Of a stretch of 16,877 nt of DNA, positions 1 to 6,287 are shown piece after piece. How positions within the stretch are numbered: the stretch's first letter is position 1; each line of letters opens with the position of its first letter. The notes below the pieces were generated by a model. That model searched no databases and had not been told where the DNA came from. It worked only from the letters and a program-made list of their open reading frames with translations. This DNA is from an uncultured Eubacteriales bacterium (GTDB lineage Bacteria > Bacillota > Clostridia > Oscillospirales > CAG-272), in NCBI GenBank assembly GCA_900548735.1, contig URMC01000033.1:1-16877 (forward strand). The letters are read 5' to 3'. A program made the translations under genes and the position numbers.

Positions 1-160
1 CAATTTCCTAGCCCGCCTTTCTATGAAAGCGCAGGCGCAACGAAAAGCTAAGAAAAGAAACGCCAAAAGGAGACGCGTTAAGGGGGATTTTTGAAAAAAT
101 CCCCCTTAAAATCCCCTAAAAACATTCCGGCAACCGGTCGCCGGAATGTTCGGCGAATAC
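1..160. repeat. Composite intergenic repeat, copy 1 (cut by window edge)
   Basis: Non-coding. It matches the right half of the repeats at about 4950-5275 and 7671-8070. Shared parts are a stretch ending in AAAGAAACGCC, a long A/T-G/C hairpin (arms 78-92 and 95-109, loop of 2 nt), the phrase ATCCCCTAAAAAC, and a terminal hairpin (arms 121-131 and 140-150). The right end stops about 10 nt short of the stop codon of the minus-strand lipoprotein gene. The left modules lie outside the window. Confidence 0.7.
116..150 (-). terminator. Intrinsic terminator of the LRR lipoprotein gene
   Basis: Read on the minus strand, an 11-bp perfect stem (140-150 with 121-131) and an 8-nt loop are followed by a run of five T, the first two from the stem base. 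It lies 18 nt past the stop codon at 168. It is also the end module of the composite repeat, so the repeat appears to supply this gene's terminator. Confidence 0.65.
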
Positions 161-167
161 TCAATAA

Positions 168-878
168 TTATGTGCCAAAGCGCAATGTTGCGGCGTAGAG
201 TGGGTCGTTATCATCACCTACGATGATGTTATGCCACTCCGAGGTGGTGCCCGCAAAGCTGACGGTTTTCAACGTGGTACAATCCGCAAACGCGCCTGCC
301 GCAATGCGGCACAGCCTTGCCGATAACGTCAGACTGGTCGCGCTTCTGCCTGAGGGGCAGTAAATCAGCGTGGTGCCGTCCGCCGTGTATAACACCCCGT
401 CCTCCTCCGCAAACGCCGGGTTCCCGGCGCTGACCCGCACATACGCAAGGCGATTGCATCCGGCAAAGGAAGCGGCGCTCAGCGTAACGATAGTGGTCGG
501 CAGTTCAATCGCGCCTACGATACTGTCCTTGAGCGCGTAGGGCAAAATTTCGGTCACGGTGTCCCCTGCCGGGCTCTGTGGCGGAATCAGCACGCAGGAG
601 GCGGTACAGCTTCCCATCCCCGCCAGCGCACAGGTCCCGTCTCCGTTGCTGCGGAATTTCAACCCCTCGCTGTATTTCTTCGGTACTGTCACACTGCCGG
701 TGATCTCTCCCTCTTTCCCCTCTTCGGGGCTGTCGGGCTGCGGCGTGGCGTTGGCTTCGCCAACGGGCGTTTCGTCCGGTGTTGCGGTTGCGGCGTCACC
801 CCTTTTTGCCATGGCGATGCATCCGCAGATGATCACGCACAAAAGGGCAAGACAACCTATGGTTTTCACGATCTTCAT
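168..878 (-). CDS. Putative lipoprotein with BspA-type leucine-rich repeats
   Basis: Protein of 236 aa. The ATG at 878 is chosen because AAAGGAGG lies just upstream; an in-frame extension to 932 has no such site. Residues 1-20 form a hydrophobic export signal ending in a cysteine-rich stretch (ICGC). Cys20 could be lipidated, but the lipobox is not classical. Residues 30-75 are a low-complexity Thr/Pro/Glu linker. From about residue 75 the protein carries BspA/LRR_5-type repeats, seen as phrases such as LPTTIVTLSAASFAGCNRL and AAGAFADCTTLKTVSF, and ends in a typical partial repeat (TTSEWHNI). Such proteins are usually cell-surface; the ligand cannot be read from the sequence. It is monocistronic, with its own promoter and terminator, and divergent from the SGNH hydrolase operon. 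Confidence 0.8.
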   Translation of the reverse strand: MKIVKTIGCLALLCVIICGCIAMAKRGDAATATPDETPVGEANATPQPDSPEEGKEGEITGSVTVPKKYSEGLKFRSNGDGTCALAGMGSCTASCVLIPPQSPAGDTVTEILPYALKDSIVGAIELPTTIVTLSAASFAGCNRLAYVRVSAGNPAFAEEDGVLYTADGTTLIYCPSGRSATSLTLSARLCRIAAGAFADCTTLKTVSFAGTTSEWHNIIVGDDNDPLYAATLRFGT

Positions 879-922
879 TTTTCTTTCCTCCTTTCGCCCC
901 GTTTTTGGGGGTGTGTATGCCG

Positions 923-951
923 ATGGTACCACAGTTTATACCTTCGGTCAA
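923..951 (-). promoter_or_regulatory. Sigma-A-type promoter for the LRR lipoprotein
   Basis: On the minus strand, TTGACC (946-951) and TACCAT (923-928) are 17 nt apart, with a TG one base before the -10 box (extended -10). It lies about 45 nt upstream of the start codon. I see nothing else convincing in the roughly 300-nt divergent region except the opposing promoter at 1113. Confidence 0.6.
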
Positions 952-1112
952 CCCCCAATCGTACAGAGAAAACGCGTCCCCGCGCCAAAAAATGCCAAGC
1001 TCCTTTGAAAAAATTGCCAAAAGGGCGAAAAGGCGCGCGCCGTGCGGCGTTTTTTGCGATGAAAAGTGCAAAGTCCTGTAAAAGTCCGCCCTTCCCCGAT
1101 TTTTCTCTTTGC

Positions 1113-1141
1113 TTGACAAAACGGTGGCTTTGTGCTATGAT
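1113..1141 (+). promoter_or_regulatory. Strong sigma-A promoter for the SGNH hydrolase-dusB-murI operon
   Basis: A perfect TTGACA (1113-1118) and TATGAT (1136-1141) have a 17-nt spacer, and TGC precedes the -10 box (extended -10). The expected transcript starts near 1148, giving a leader of about 30 nt before the ATG at 1177. Confidence 0.85.
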
Positions 1142-1176
1142 AAAATTGTAATTTTATGCAAAGGCGGGGTCTTGCC

Positions 1177-1821
1177 ATGAAGCTGTTGTTTATCGGAAAC
1201 AGTCATACCTACTATAATTCCATGCCGGAAATCGTGAAGCGGCTTCTGGAAGCCACGGGGCAGAAAACCCATGTGACCATGCTGACCGAAAGCGGGAAAA
1301 ATCTGTTGCACCATGTGTCGGTGCCGGATGTTTCCTTCAATATCCGCTGTGGGGGCTATGACGCGGTGATCGCACAGGACTGCGCCACTCACTTTGACGT
1401 GGCGGCTTTCCGCGAGGGGGCTAAGACCCTCAGGGAGCAGGCGGAAAAAGCAGGCTCACGCTTCTATCTCTATATGCCGTGGGCGCGGCGCGATAACCGG
1501 ACGGCACAACGCCCGATGACCGACGCCTATCATGCCTTCTGCCGTGCCAACGGGTGCCTGTTTGCCCCGGCAGGCGAGGTATTTACAAGAATTTTATTGC
1601 ATGCACCGGCGGAAACGCTCTATCGGGAGGACGGCAACCATGCCACCCCCGTGGGCAGTTATCTTGCCGCCGTGACCATTTTTTACACCATCACCGGGCG
1701 CAAACGGATTATCGACGTCACCACCATCAAAGACCCCGGCGTTGCCTCCGGGATTCCGGTGGAGCTTTGCCAGAAAATTCATACCGAGGCGTGCCGGATG
1801 ACCCGCCTGTATAACGGCTGA
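1177..1821 (+). CDS. SGNH/GDSL-type hydrolase
   Basis: Protein of 214 aa with no signal peptide, so probably cytoplasmic. The ATG at 1177 is preferred over the in-frame ATG at 1156 because AAGGCGGGG (1161-1169) sits between them as ribosome binding site. The N-terminus has the SGNH nucleophile block, IGNSHT (Ser9). The C-terminal block DGNHATPVGSYLAA supplies Asp152 and His155 of the triad, and AQD near residue 67 may be the third block. These residues support an esterase or acyl hydrolase; the substrate is unknown. It is the first gene of an operon, and its stop overlaps the dusB start by one base (TGATG), which suggests translational coupling. Confidence 0.8.
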   Translation: MKLLFIGNSHTYYNSMPEIVKRLLEATGQKTHVTMLTESGKNLLHHVSVPDVSFNIRCGGYDAVIAQDCATHFDVAAFREGAKTLREQAEKAGSRFYLYMPWARRDNRTAQRPMTDAYHAFCRANGCLFAPAGEVFTRILLHAPAETLYREDGNHATPVGSYLAAVTIFYTITGRKRIIDVTTIKDPGVASGIPVELCQKIHTEACRMTRLYNG

Positions 1822-2855
1822 TGCCGGCGGTCAGAGTCGGATCGGTACTTGTCCCCCACGGGCTGTTTCTCGCCCCCATGGCAGGGGTCAGCGACGCGCC
1901 GTTCCGTTCCCTTTGCAAAAAATACGGGGCGGAATATACTGTCAGTGAAATGATTTCCGCCAAGGCGCTGTGCTATGAGCAGAACGGCAGAGCCGCTGCG
2001 CCGGTGCGCACCGCGCCGCTGGCAGAGATCGACGGGGGCAGCGCCCCGATGGCGCTTCAGCTCTTCGGCTCGGAGCCGGAATTTCTCGCCCGGGCGGCGG
2101 TTCTGCTGGAAAGCGGAACATATCGCGGGTTCCGGAGCGCCCTTGCTCCCGCCGCGATTGACATCAACATGGGGTGCCCCGTGGAAAAGGTTGTCAGAAA
2201 CGGGGAGGGGAGCGCCCTTTTAAAGGACCACGCGCGGGCGGCAGAGATTGTGCGTGCCGTGGTGCGCGCGGTGCACCTGCCGGTCACGGTAAAAATCCGT
2301 GCCGGGTGGGATGAACAAAGCAAAAATGCCCCGGAGCTGGCAAAACGGCTGGAGGACGCGGGTGCGGCGCTGATCTGTGTACACGGGCGCACCAGACAGC
2401 AGTTTTATCAGCCGGGCAGTGACAACCGTATCATCGCGGCGGTGAAGGCGGCGGTGTCGGTCCCCGTGATCGGCAACGGCGATCTGTTTTCCGCCCCGGA
2501 TGTGAAAAAAATGCTGGAGGAAACCGGGTGTGACGGGGTGATGATTGCCCGCGGCGCCCTCGGAAATCCGTTTTTGTTTGCCGAAATCCGAGCCATGCTG
2601 GAGGGGTGCCCGTACACGCCCCCGACAACCGAAGAACGCTTGGCGGTAGCGTTTGCCCACGCCACGGAGATCGTGGCGCACAAGGGGGAACGAATCGGCG
2701 TGCCGGAGGCGCGTAAGCATCTGGCGTGGTATACCAAAGGGCTTCGCGGTGCGCCCGCCGTGCGCGGTGCGCTGATGCATGCCACAACGCTTGAGGAAGT
2801 GCGGGAGCTTCTTTCCCGCCTTGCTTCACCCGAAGAATCAGGAGGAGACCGATGA
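1821..2855 (+). CDS. dusB: tRNA-dihydrouridine synthase (DusB type)
   Basis: Protein of 344 aa, full length for the family. Dus enzymes use FMN and NADPH to reduce specific uridines in the tRNA D-loop. The FMN-binding TIM barrel opens with LAPMAGVSDAPFR (17-29). NMGCP holds the catalytic Cys119, VKIRAGW Lys158, and VHGRTR His188. The phosphate-binding segments are GNGD (218-221) and ARGALGNP (243-250). The C-terminal helical tRNA-binding domain includes RKHLAWYTKGL near residue 300. The start codon overlaps the upstream stop and the 3' end overlaps the lipoprotein start (ATGA). The exact uridine modified is not predictable; the DusB name follows usual Firmicutes annotation. Confidence 0.95.
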   Translation: MPAVRVGSVLVPHGLFLAPMAGVSDAPFRSLCKKYGAEYTVSEMISAKALCYEQNGRAAAPVRTAPLAEIDGGSAPMALQLFGSEPEFLARAAVLLESGTYRGFRSALAPAAIDINMGCPVEKVVRNGEGSALLKDHARAAEIVRAVVRAVHLPVTVKIRAGWDEQSKNAPELAKRLEDAGAALICVHGRTRQQFYQPGSDNRIIAAVKAAVSVPVIGNGDLFSAPDVKKMLEETGCDGVMIARGALGNPFLFAEIRAMLEGCPYTPPTTEERLAVAFAHATEIVAHKGERIGVPEARKHLAWYTKGLRGAPAVRGALMHATTLEEVRELLSRLASPEESGGDR

Positions 2856-3409
2856 TCAAACGCATATTTGCCCTGTTGGCGGCAGTGCTGTTGCTCTGCT
2901 CGCTTGCCGCCTGCAAAAAGGATGCGACTCTGCCGGGCGGGGATTCTGCCAAAATTCCCCCTGCCGATAGCGGAAACGGGGGTGCCGAGGAGGGGAACCC
3001 CAACGCTTTTTTTGAGCGGAACGGATACACCGAGGATTTTACACTCCGTTTTGCCGCCGGCGAGGATTTTTTTGACACGGCAACGGGAGAAATTTTCTGT
3101 GCGGGCACGCGGTACCGTTTTGACTTTGCCCCGGAACTTGCCTCCCTTTACAACAGCCTTTCGGAACATAATTTCAGCAATCTGCCCGCGGATATGACAT
3201 GCAAAGCGCTTTCCGGCAATGACGCGCCGGAAGGGGCTAAGGTTTATACCCTGACCGTGACGGATTCGGGCGTGACCCACACGCTGACGACCGATGAGGA
3301 GGCGCTGAAATTGTCCTCCACCTCCAATCTTTCCAACCTTTCGGTAATCATCCGGGAGTTTTCGGCTCTGCTTGCTGCGAGAGCCGGAAGCGCCGCTTCA
3401 CAGAATTAA
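2852..3409 (+). CDS. Unknown lipoprotein between dusB and murI
   Basis: Protein of 185 aa starting at an ATG that overlaps the dusB stop (ATGA), with AGGAGGAG just upstream. Residues 1-21 form a clear lipoprotein signal with lipobox LAAC (Cys21). A Gly/Pro/Asp-rich linker follows to about residue 50. The rest (about 55-175) looks like a small globular beta-rich domain ending in a helical stretch. I do not recognise a family or catalytic motif. Its expected place is the outer face of the cytoplasmic membrane. Tight coupling between a tRNA enzyme and a peptidoglycan-precursor enzyme suggests an operon-linked envelope role, but that is inference. Confidence 0.8.
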   Translation: MIKRIFALLAAVLLLCSLAACKKDATLPGGDSAKIPPADSGNGGAEEGNPNAFFERNGYTEDFTLRFAAGEDFFDTATGEIFCAGTRYRFDFAPELASLYNSLSEHNFSNLPADMTCKALSGNDAPEGAKVYTLTVTDSGVTHTLTTDEEALKLSSTSNLSNLSVIIREFSALLAARAGSAASQN

Positions 3410-3414
3410 AGAAC

Positions 3415-4353
3415 ATGAAGTCCATCACCGCCCCCATTGCCGTATTTGACTCCGGCATTGGGGGCATTGGTGTCCTGCGAGAACTGAAAAAAGCATTGCC
3501 GGGAGAAAGTTTTTTGTATTTTGGTGACTGTGCCAACGCCCCGTATGGGGAAAAGCCGCCGGAAAAGATTCGGGAGATGGTGTTCTCGCGTGCGGCACGC
3601 CTTTTTTGCCGTGCCAAGGCGCTGGTGCTTGCCTGCAACACCGCAACGGCAGTGGCGGCGGCGGAACTGCGCGCGGAGTTTCCGCTCCCCGTGATCGGCA
3701 TGGAGCCGGCGGTGCGCCCTGCCCTTCGTGTCTGCCCGCATCCCCGCGTGCTGGTTCTTGCCACAAAGGCGACATTGGCAGGGGCAAAATTCCGGGCGTT
3801 GGTGCAAAAAACGCCCGATGCCGAGATCACCGCGCTTGCCGCTCCCGGCATCGTGCGGCTGGTTGAGGCGGGGGCACTGCACGGGAGCGCGCCGCGCGCA
3901 TATCTGTCAGAGCTGCTTGCCCCTTACCGGGGCGTGAGGTTTGACGCGGTGGTGCTGGGGTGCACGCATTTTCCTTTTCTGGCGGCGGAACTGCACCGCG
4001 CGCTCGGCTACCCGGTGCCGTTTTTTGACGGCGCGGCAGGCGCCGCGAGGGAAACCGTGCGGCGGTTGACAGAGGAAGGACTTTTGCGGGAGAAACCCGA
4101 GCCGGGGCTTTCGCTCCCTGACCGCGCAAAAGCGGCTGATTGTTTTTTCAGCAAGTCAAGGACGTTGAACGGCTACCTTGACGTTGCGAAAGAAACCGTC
4201 CTTGACCCTGCCGCACGGATGCCCGACTGTCGTTTTGCCGTGCGAATATCCGACCCTTGCCCCGCCGCGTGGGCACCCGGGCGGGTGCTTCTTTCGGGCA
4301 GCGACCCTACGAAACTTCCGCTGATGGAAAAGCTGCTTTACGGGGCACCCTGA
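3415..4353 (+). CDS. murI: Glutamate racemase, with an enlarged C-terminal region
   Basis: Protein of 312 aa that converts L-glutamate to D-glutamate for peptidoglycan. The cofactor-independent Asp/Glu racemase signature is intact: FDSGIGG (Asp12), YFGDCANAPYG, the first catalytic cysteine in ACNTAT (Cys74), and the second in LGCTHFPF (Cys183, His185), then FFDGAAGAARE. Members are usually about 265-275 aa. The surplus of roughly 40 residues lies between about 225 and 288, before the usual last strand (VLLSGSD, helix LPLMEKLL). The start lies 5 nt after the lipoprotein stop and the upstream AAAGAAC is a weak ribosome binding site, so translation probably depends on coupling. Confidence 0.93.
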   Translation: MKSITAPIAVFDSGIGGIGVLRELKKALPGESFLYFGDCANAPYGEKPPEKIREMVFSRAARLFCRAKALVLACNTATAVAAAELRAEFPLPVIGMEPAVRPALRVCPHPRVLVLATKATLAGAKFRALVQKTPDAEITALAAPGIVRLVEAGALHGSAPRAYLSELLAPYRGVRFDAVVLGCTHFPFLAAELHRALGYPVPFFDGAAGAARETVRRLTEEGLLREKPEPGLSLPDRAKAADCFFSKSRTLNGYLDVAKETVLDPAARMPDCRFAVRISDPCPAAWAPGRVLLSGSDPTKLPLMEKLLYGAP

Positions 4354-4405
4354 AACGGGTAAAAATGAAGACGCGAAAAAAATAAAAAAATTTTGCAAAA
4401 AGGGG

Positions 4406-4434
4406 TTGCAATTCTCTGCGGAATGTGGTATAAT
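4406..4434 (+). promoter_or_regulatory. Promoter of tRNA-Glu
   Basis: TTGCAA (4406-4411) and a perfect TATAAT (4429-4434) are separated by 17 nt, with TGG before the -10 box (extended). The expected start near 4441 gives a 10-nt 5' leader before the tRNA. There is no clear terminator between murI and this promoter, so read-through from murI is possible. Confidence 0.8.
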
Positions 4435-4450
4435 AGCAAACGTTCCGCAA

Positions 4451-4525
4451 GGCCCCTTAGTCAAGCGGCTAAGACGTCGCCCTCTCACGGCGAAGGCATG
4501 GGTTCGATTCCCGTAGGGGTCACCA
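4451..4525 (+). tRNA. tRNA-Glu (anticodon CTC)
   Basis: A 75-nt gene including an encoded CCA end. The acceptor stem GGCCCCT pairs with AGGGGTC (one G-T pair). The anticodon stem TCGCC/GGCGA encloses loop CTCTCAC, giving anticodon CTC, which reads GAG. The T-loop is TTCGATT. The final A of CCA is the first base of the terminator stem. Confidence 0.95.
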
Positions 4526-4564
4526 ATAAGAAAAAAGCACGCATTTGCGTGCTTTTTTCTTATT
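4525..4564 (+). terminator. tRNA-Glu terminator (near-perfect palindrome)
   Basis: A 19-bp inverted repeat (4525-4543 with 4546-4564) has a GC core GCACGCA/TGCGTGC flanked by six A and six T. The T-run follows the core on both strands, so it can act in either direction. It begins immediately at the tRNA CCA end. Confidence 0.85.
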
Positions 4565-4663
4565 GTGATTTCTTTCGCGGCGAGATCCCTTCCGGTTGCC
4601 GCATTGCCTTTCGCTTTCAACCCGAACAGTGCGCAACCGGAGCGGACGGCAAGCCGTCCGCAG

Positions 4664-4770
4664 TCGATCTCCCGTAGGGGTCAAAGGCGCACAGTTGTGC
4701 GCCTTTTTCCTTTTGGTGACCCCTTTCGCAGAAACGAGCCCTTCCAGTTGCCGCACTGTTTGTTTGGCAT
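4664..4770 (+). repeat. Decayed copy of the tRNA-Glu 3' end and its downstream flank
   Basis: TCGATCTCCCGTAGGGGTCA (4664-4683) matches the T-arm and acceptor end of the tRNA at 4504-4522 with one inserted base. Each copy is followed by a terminator hairpin, then by a matching flank: CTTTCGC, CCCTTCC and GTTGCCGCA occur in the same order at about 4572-4606 and 4723-4759. The 5' part of the tRNA is missing, as is CCA. The period is about 160 nt. Either a tandem duplication has decayed or this is an old integration-site scar. Confidence 0.6.
4683..4708 (+). terminator. Terminator hairpin after the tRNA-end copy
   Basis: An 11-bp stem (4683-4693 with 4696-4706) with GC core GGCGCACA/TGTGCGCC ends in five T. 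It occupies the same relative place as the real tRNA terminator. A separate 9-bp inverted repeat lies just upstream (4642-4650 with 4653-4661). Confidence 0.65.
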
Positions 4771-4787
4771 ATCGCTTTGCTGATCGT

Positions 4788-4973
4788 AGGGGCGACCATT
4801 GGTCGCCCGGAAGGCTCCTCTCCGACGTTGACGCGAAGCGTCAACGTCGGAGAGGAGCAGGCACCCGCCGCGTTGTTGGGATTAGATTTCTTGCAACGGG
4901 CGGATATTGAAATCCGCCCCTACGGATGTTAGATTTGTGCTAAATAAACGGGCGACCAATGGTCGCCCCTACA
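4788..4973. repeat. Palindromic element bounded by inverted copies of one repeat
   Basis: The left end (GTAGGGGCGACC at 4789-4800, continuing as GGTCGCCCG) and the right end (4949-4972) are reverse complements over about 24 nt. Each end is itself a palindrome (GGGCGACC/GGTCGCCC). Inside lies a perfect 21-bp hairpin (4814-4834 with 4838-4858, 3-nt loop) and another palindrome, GGGCGGAT/ATCCGCCC (about 4898-4918). There is no ORF of note. It resembles a small non-autonomous mobile repeat, but no target-site duplication was established. Confidence 0.55.
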
Positions 4974-5275
4974 ATGGGTATTCTCCCTATGTTCGCACCA
5001 AACACCGTAGGTGGAGGCGGTTGTCGCTTTGCGACAACTCATATCTTCCCGCCCTGACGTAAAGTTACTCTTTCCTTTCCATCATCAGATTCCATGCCCA
5101 CTTTTTCTTTGCAGGTGTAGGCGCAAAGAAAAAGTTATCAAAAAGAAACGCCATAAAGGAAACGCGCAAGAGGGGACTTTTTATAAAAAGTCCCCTCTTG
5201 ACTCCCTCAAAAATTTTTACACAGCGCACGCCAAGTGTTGGGCGTGTGCACCTAAAGTAACGTATCAGCCTGTTC
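4950..5275. repeat. Composite intergenic repeat, copy 2
   Basis: The modules in order are: palindrome GGGCGACC-AAT-GGTCGCCC (4950-4968); a conserved 104-nt stretch (4972-5075) differing from 7691-7794 at only 7 positions by eye, with hairpin GTTGTCGC/GCGACAAC (5020-5038); a 13-bp A/T-rich hairpin (5100-5112 with 5123-5135); a 16-bp hairpin (5167-5182 with 5185-5200); and a terminator-like hairpin (5224-5232 with 5241-5249), then GTGTGCACC. Frame-open stretches here are artefacts of the repeat. Confidence 0.75.
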
Positions 5276-5281
5276 GCCCCG

Positions 5282-5334
5282 CCGCAAGGCGGCCACCGCA
5301 AGGCGGCCACCGCAAGGCGGCCACCGCAAGGCGG
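5282..5334. repeat. 14-bp tandem repeat, about 3.8 units
   Basis: The unit CCGCAAGGCGGCCA starts at 5282, 5296, 5310 and 5324, and the last copy is partial. All units are identical. Each contains the small palindrome CCGC-AAG-GCGG. It lies between composite repeat copy 2 and the terminator at 5343. Confidence 0.9.
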
Positions 5335-5342
5335 CGTGAGTG

Positions 5343-5390
5343 AAACGCCCCCGCAGACCGGAACCCGGTCTGCGGGGGCGTTTTTCTTTT
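5343..5390. terminator. Very strong terminator hairpin downstream of the SpoIIQ-like gene
   Basis: A perfect 19-bp stem (5343-5361 with 5365-5383), mostly G-C, has a 3-nt loop. The long T-tract (5381-5392, one C interruption) is on the plus side. On the minus side only TTT follows, then mixed sequence. It should stop plus-strand transcripts and may also end the minus-strand gene whose stop is at 5405. Confidence 0.75.
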
Positions 5391-5404
5391 TTCAGAGTGC
5401 GGAA

Positions 5405-6136
5405 TTATGACTCATCCTCGAAATTGGTGTCCTCATGCAGGGTGGCAAGCGCGTCGGCATCCAGATATTTGGTTGGGTCCACCTGCAAGCCCTTTTCGGT
5501 CATTTCCAGGTGCAGGTGCGCTTCGTCCGCTACCTCTACCGATGCGGTTTCGCCCACATTGCCGATCACGTCACCCGCTTTGACCGACACGCCGATGGCA
5601 ATCTGCTCCGGCAGGGTTTCGGCAAGGTTTTTGTAAATGGTGTAAACGTCACCGCCGTGCTTGATGGCAATGCACTTGCCCATGGAGCGGTCGTCCCAGA
5701 TCTGAGCGATCACGCCGTCCGCCATGGCAGAGACCGAAGCGCCCGCCACGGTGGCAATGTCAATGCCCAGATGCACGCGATAGTCTCTCATCGTGTCCGA
5801 AAACACCTGCATTTCCGAATCGTGCTTTTTGGTCAGCACGCCGGAGACCGGCAGAATATAATGCGTGGGCGCGGTTTCGGTCTGCTTGCCGTCATCGGGC
5901 TTCGGCTGGTCATCGGGGGTGGGCTTTACGTCGTCCGGCTTCGGGTCCACAACACCTGCAGGCTCTCCTCCGGTCGGCTCGTCCGGCAGTACCGGCACAT
6001 CCTTGGTGCGGCGGTTGGCAATCACGGTGGTAATAATGATTGCACTCAGCAGAACCAACAGCACCATTACGGTGATCGCGATCGCACGTGCGCCGCGGTC
6101 GTTTTTCATTTTTGCAAAAAACTGATTTTTGGGCAT
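5405..6136 (-). CDS. SpoIIQ-like membrane-anchored M23 (LytM) domain protein
   Basis: Protein of 243 aa with AAGGAGAG before the ATG. A short cytoplasmic N-terminus is followed by one TM helix (about 18-40), a Pro/Asp-rich linker (46-90) and an M23 LytM domain (92-225). The zinc-ligand pattern is intact: HLGID (His122, Asp126) and HLHLE (His207, His209). The usual second catalytic histidine of the Y-x-H-L motif is Asn here (YKNL, 168-171), as I recall for SpoIIQ-type proteins. FSDTMRDYRVHLGIDIA also resembles SpoIIQ. In sporulation SpoIIQ sits in the forespore membrane and pairs with SpoIIIAH across the intermembrane space during engulfment. The forespore-type promoter upstream supports this role. 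The alternative is a vegetative M23 endopeptidase. Confidence 0.75.
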   Translation of the reverse strand: MPKNQFFAKMKNDRGARAIAITVMVLLVLLSAIIITTVIANRRTKDVPVLPDEPTGGEPAGVVDPKPDDVKPTPDDQPKPDDGKQTETAPTHYILPVSGVLTKKHDSEMQVFSDTMRDYRVHLGIDIATVAGASVSAMADGVIAQIWDDRSMGKCIAIKHGGDVYTIYKNLAETLPEQIAIGVSVKAGDVIGNVGETASVEVADEAHLHLEMTEKGLQVDPTKYLDADALATLHEDTNFEDES

Positions 6137-6181
6137 TTCACTCTCTCCTTGTTTATTCGCCTTTCAGGTTGGGTCTGCTTC

Positions 6182-6210
6182 TATTTTTGCCAAAGTGACA
6201 AAACTTATAC
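6182..6210 (-). promoter_or_regulatory. Putative forespore (sigma-F/G-like) promoter of the SpoIIQ-like gene
   Basis: On the minus strand, GTATA (6206-6210) fits the sigma-F -35 pattern GYWTA, and GGCAAAAATA (6182-6191) fits the -10 pattern GGNNANAHTR at every fixed position. The spacer is 14 nt, one or so shorter than usual. The expected start near 6175 leaves a leader of about 40 nt. The consensus is from Bacillus subtilis. Confidence 0.55.
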
Positions 6211-6228
6211 AGCGGGGCAAAGTTTTTC

Positions 6229-6257
6229 TTGCATTGCGCCGCCAAAGGTGGTATAAT
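6229..6257 (+). promoter_or_regulatory. Sigma-A promoter of the MATE transporter
   Basis: TTGCAT (6229-6234), a 17-nt spacer and a perfect TATAAT (6252-6257) with TGG before it (extended -10). It is back to back with the forespore-like promoter, about 20 nt away. The leader to the TTG start is about 25 nt. Confidence 0.8.
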
Positions 6258-6287
6258 AGAAAAGAACGAACAAAAGGGGGGAGCGTT

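Noticed and set aside
879..1176. Riboswitch or T-box in the divergent intergenic region
   Set aside because: Both promoters leave leaders of only about 30-45 nt, too short for a known riboswitch. The GC-rich stretch near 1031-1055 forms only a very short stem.
4636..4683. A second functional tRNA gene
   Set aside because: Only the T-arm and acceptor 3' end are recognisable. No anticodon arm, D-arm or matching 5' acceptor strand can be drawn upstream.
4788..5275. Integron attC sites or a group II intron
   Set aside because: No integrase or reverse transcriptase is present. The palindromes lack the attC core-site layout, and no catalytic domain V pattern was seen.
5011..5343. Plus-strand open frame in the repeat, with a counterpart at 7855-8094 sharing a KSPL-like phrase
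   Set aside because: The shared residues come from the conserved hairpin module. Copy 1 has a stop in the equivalent frame soon after, lengths differ, and there is no ribosome binding site or family match.
5435..6256. Long plus-strand open frame opposite the SpoIIQ-like gene
   Set aside because: It is a mirror of a well-supported gene in GC-rich sequence. Its composition (many His, Arg, Val) is typical of an antisense shadow.
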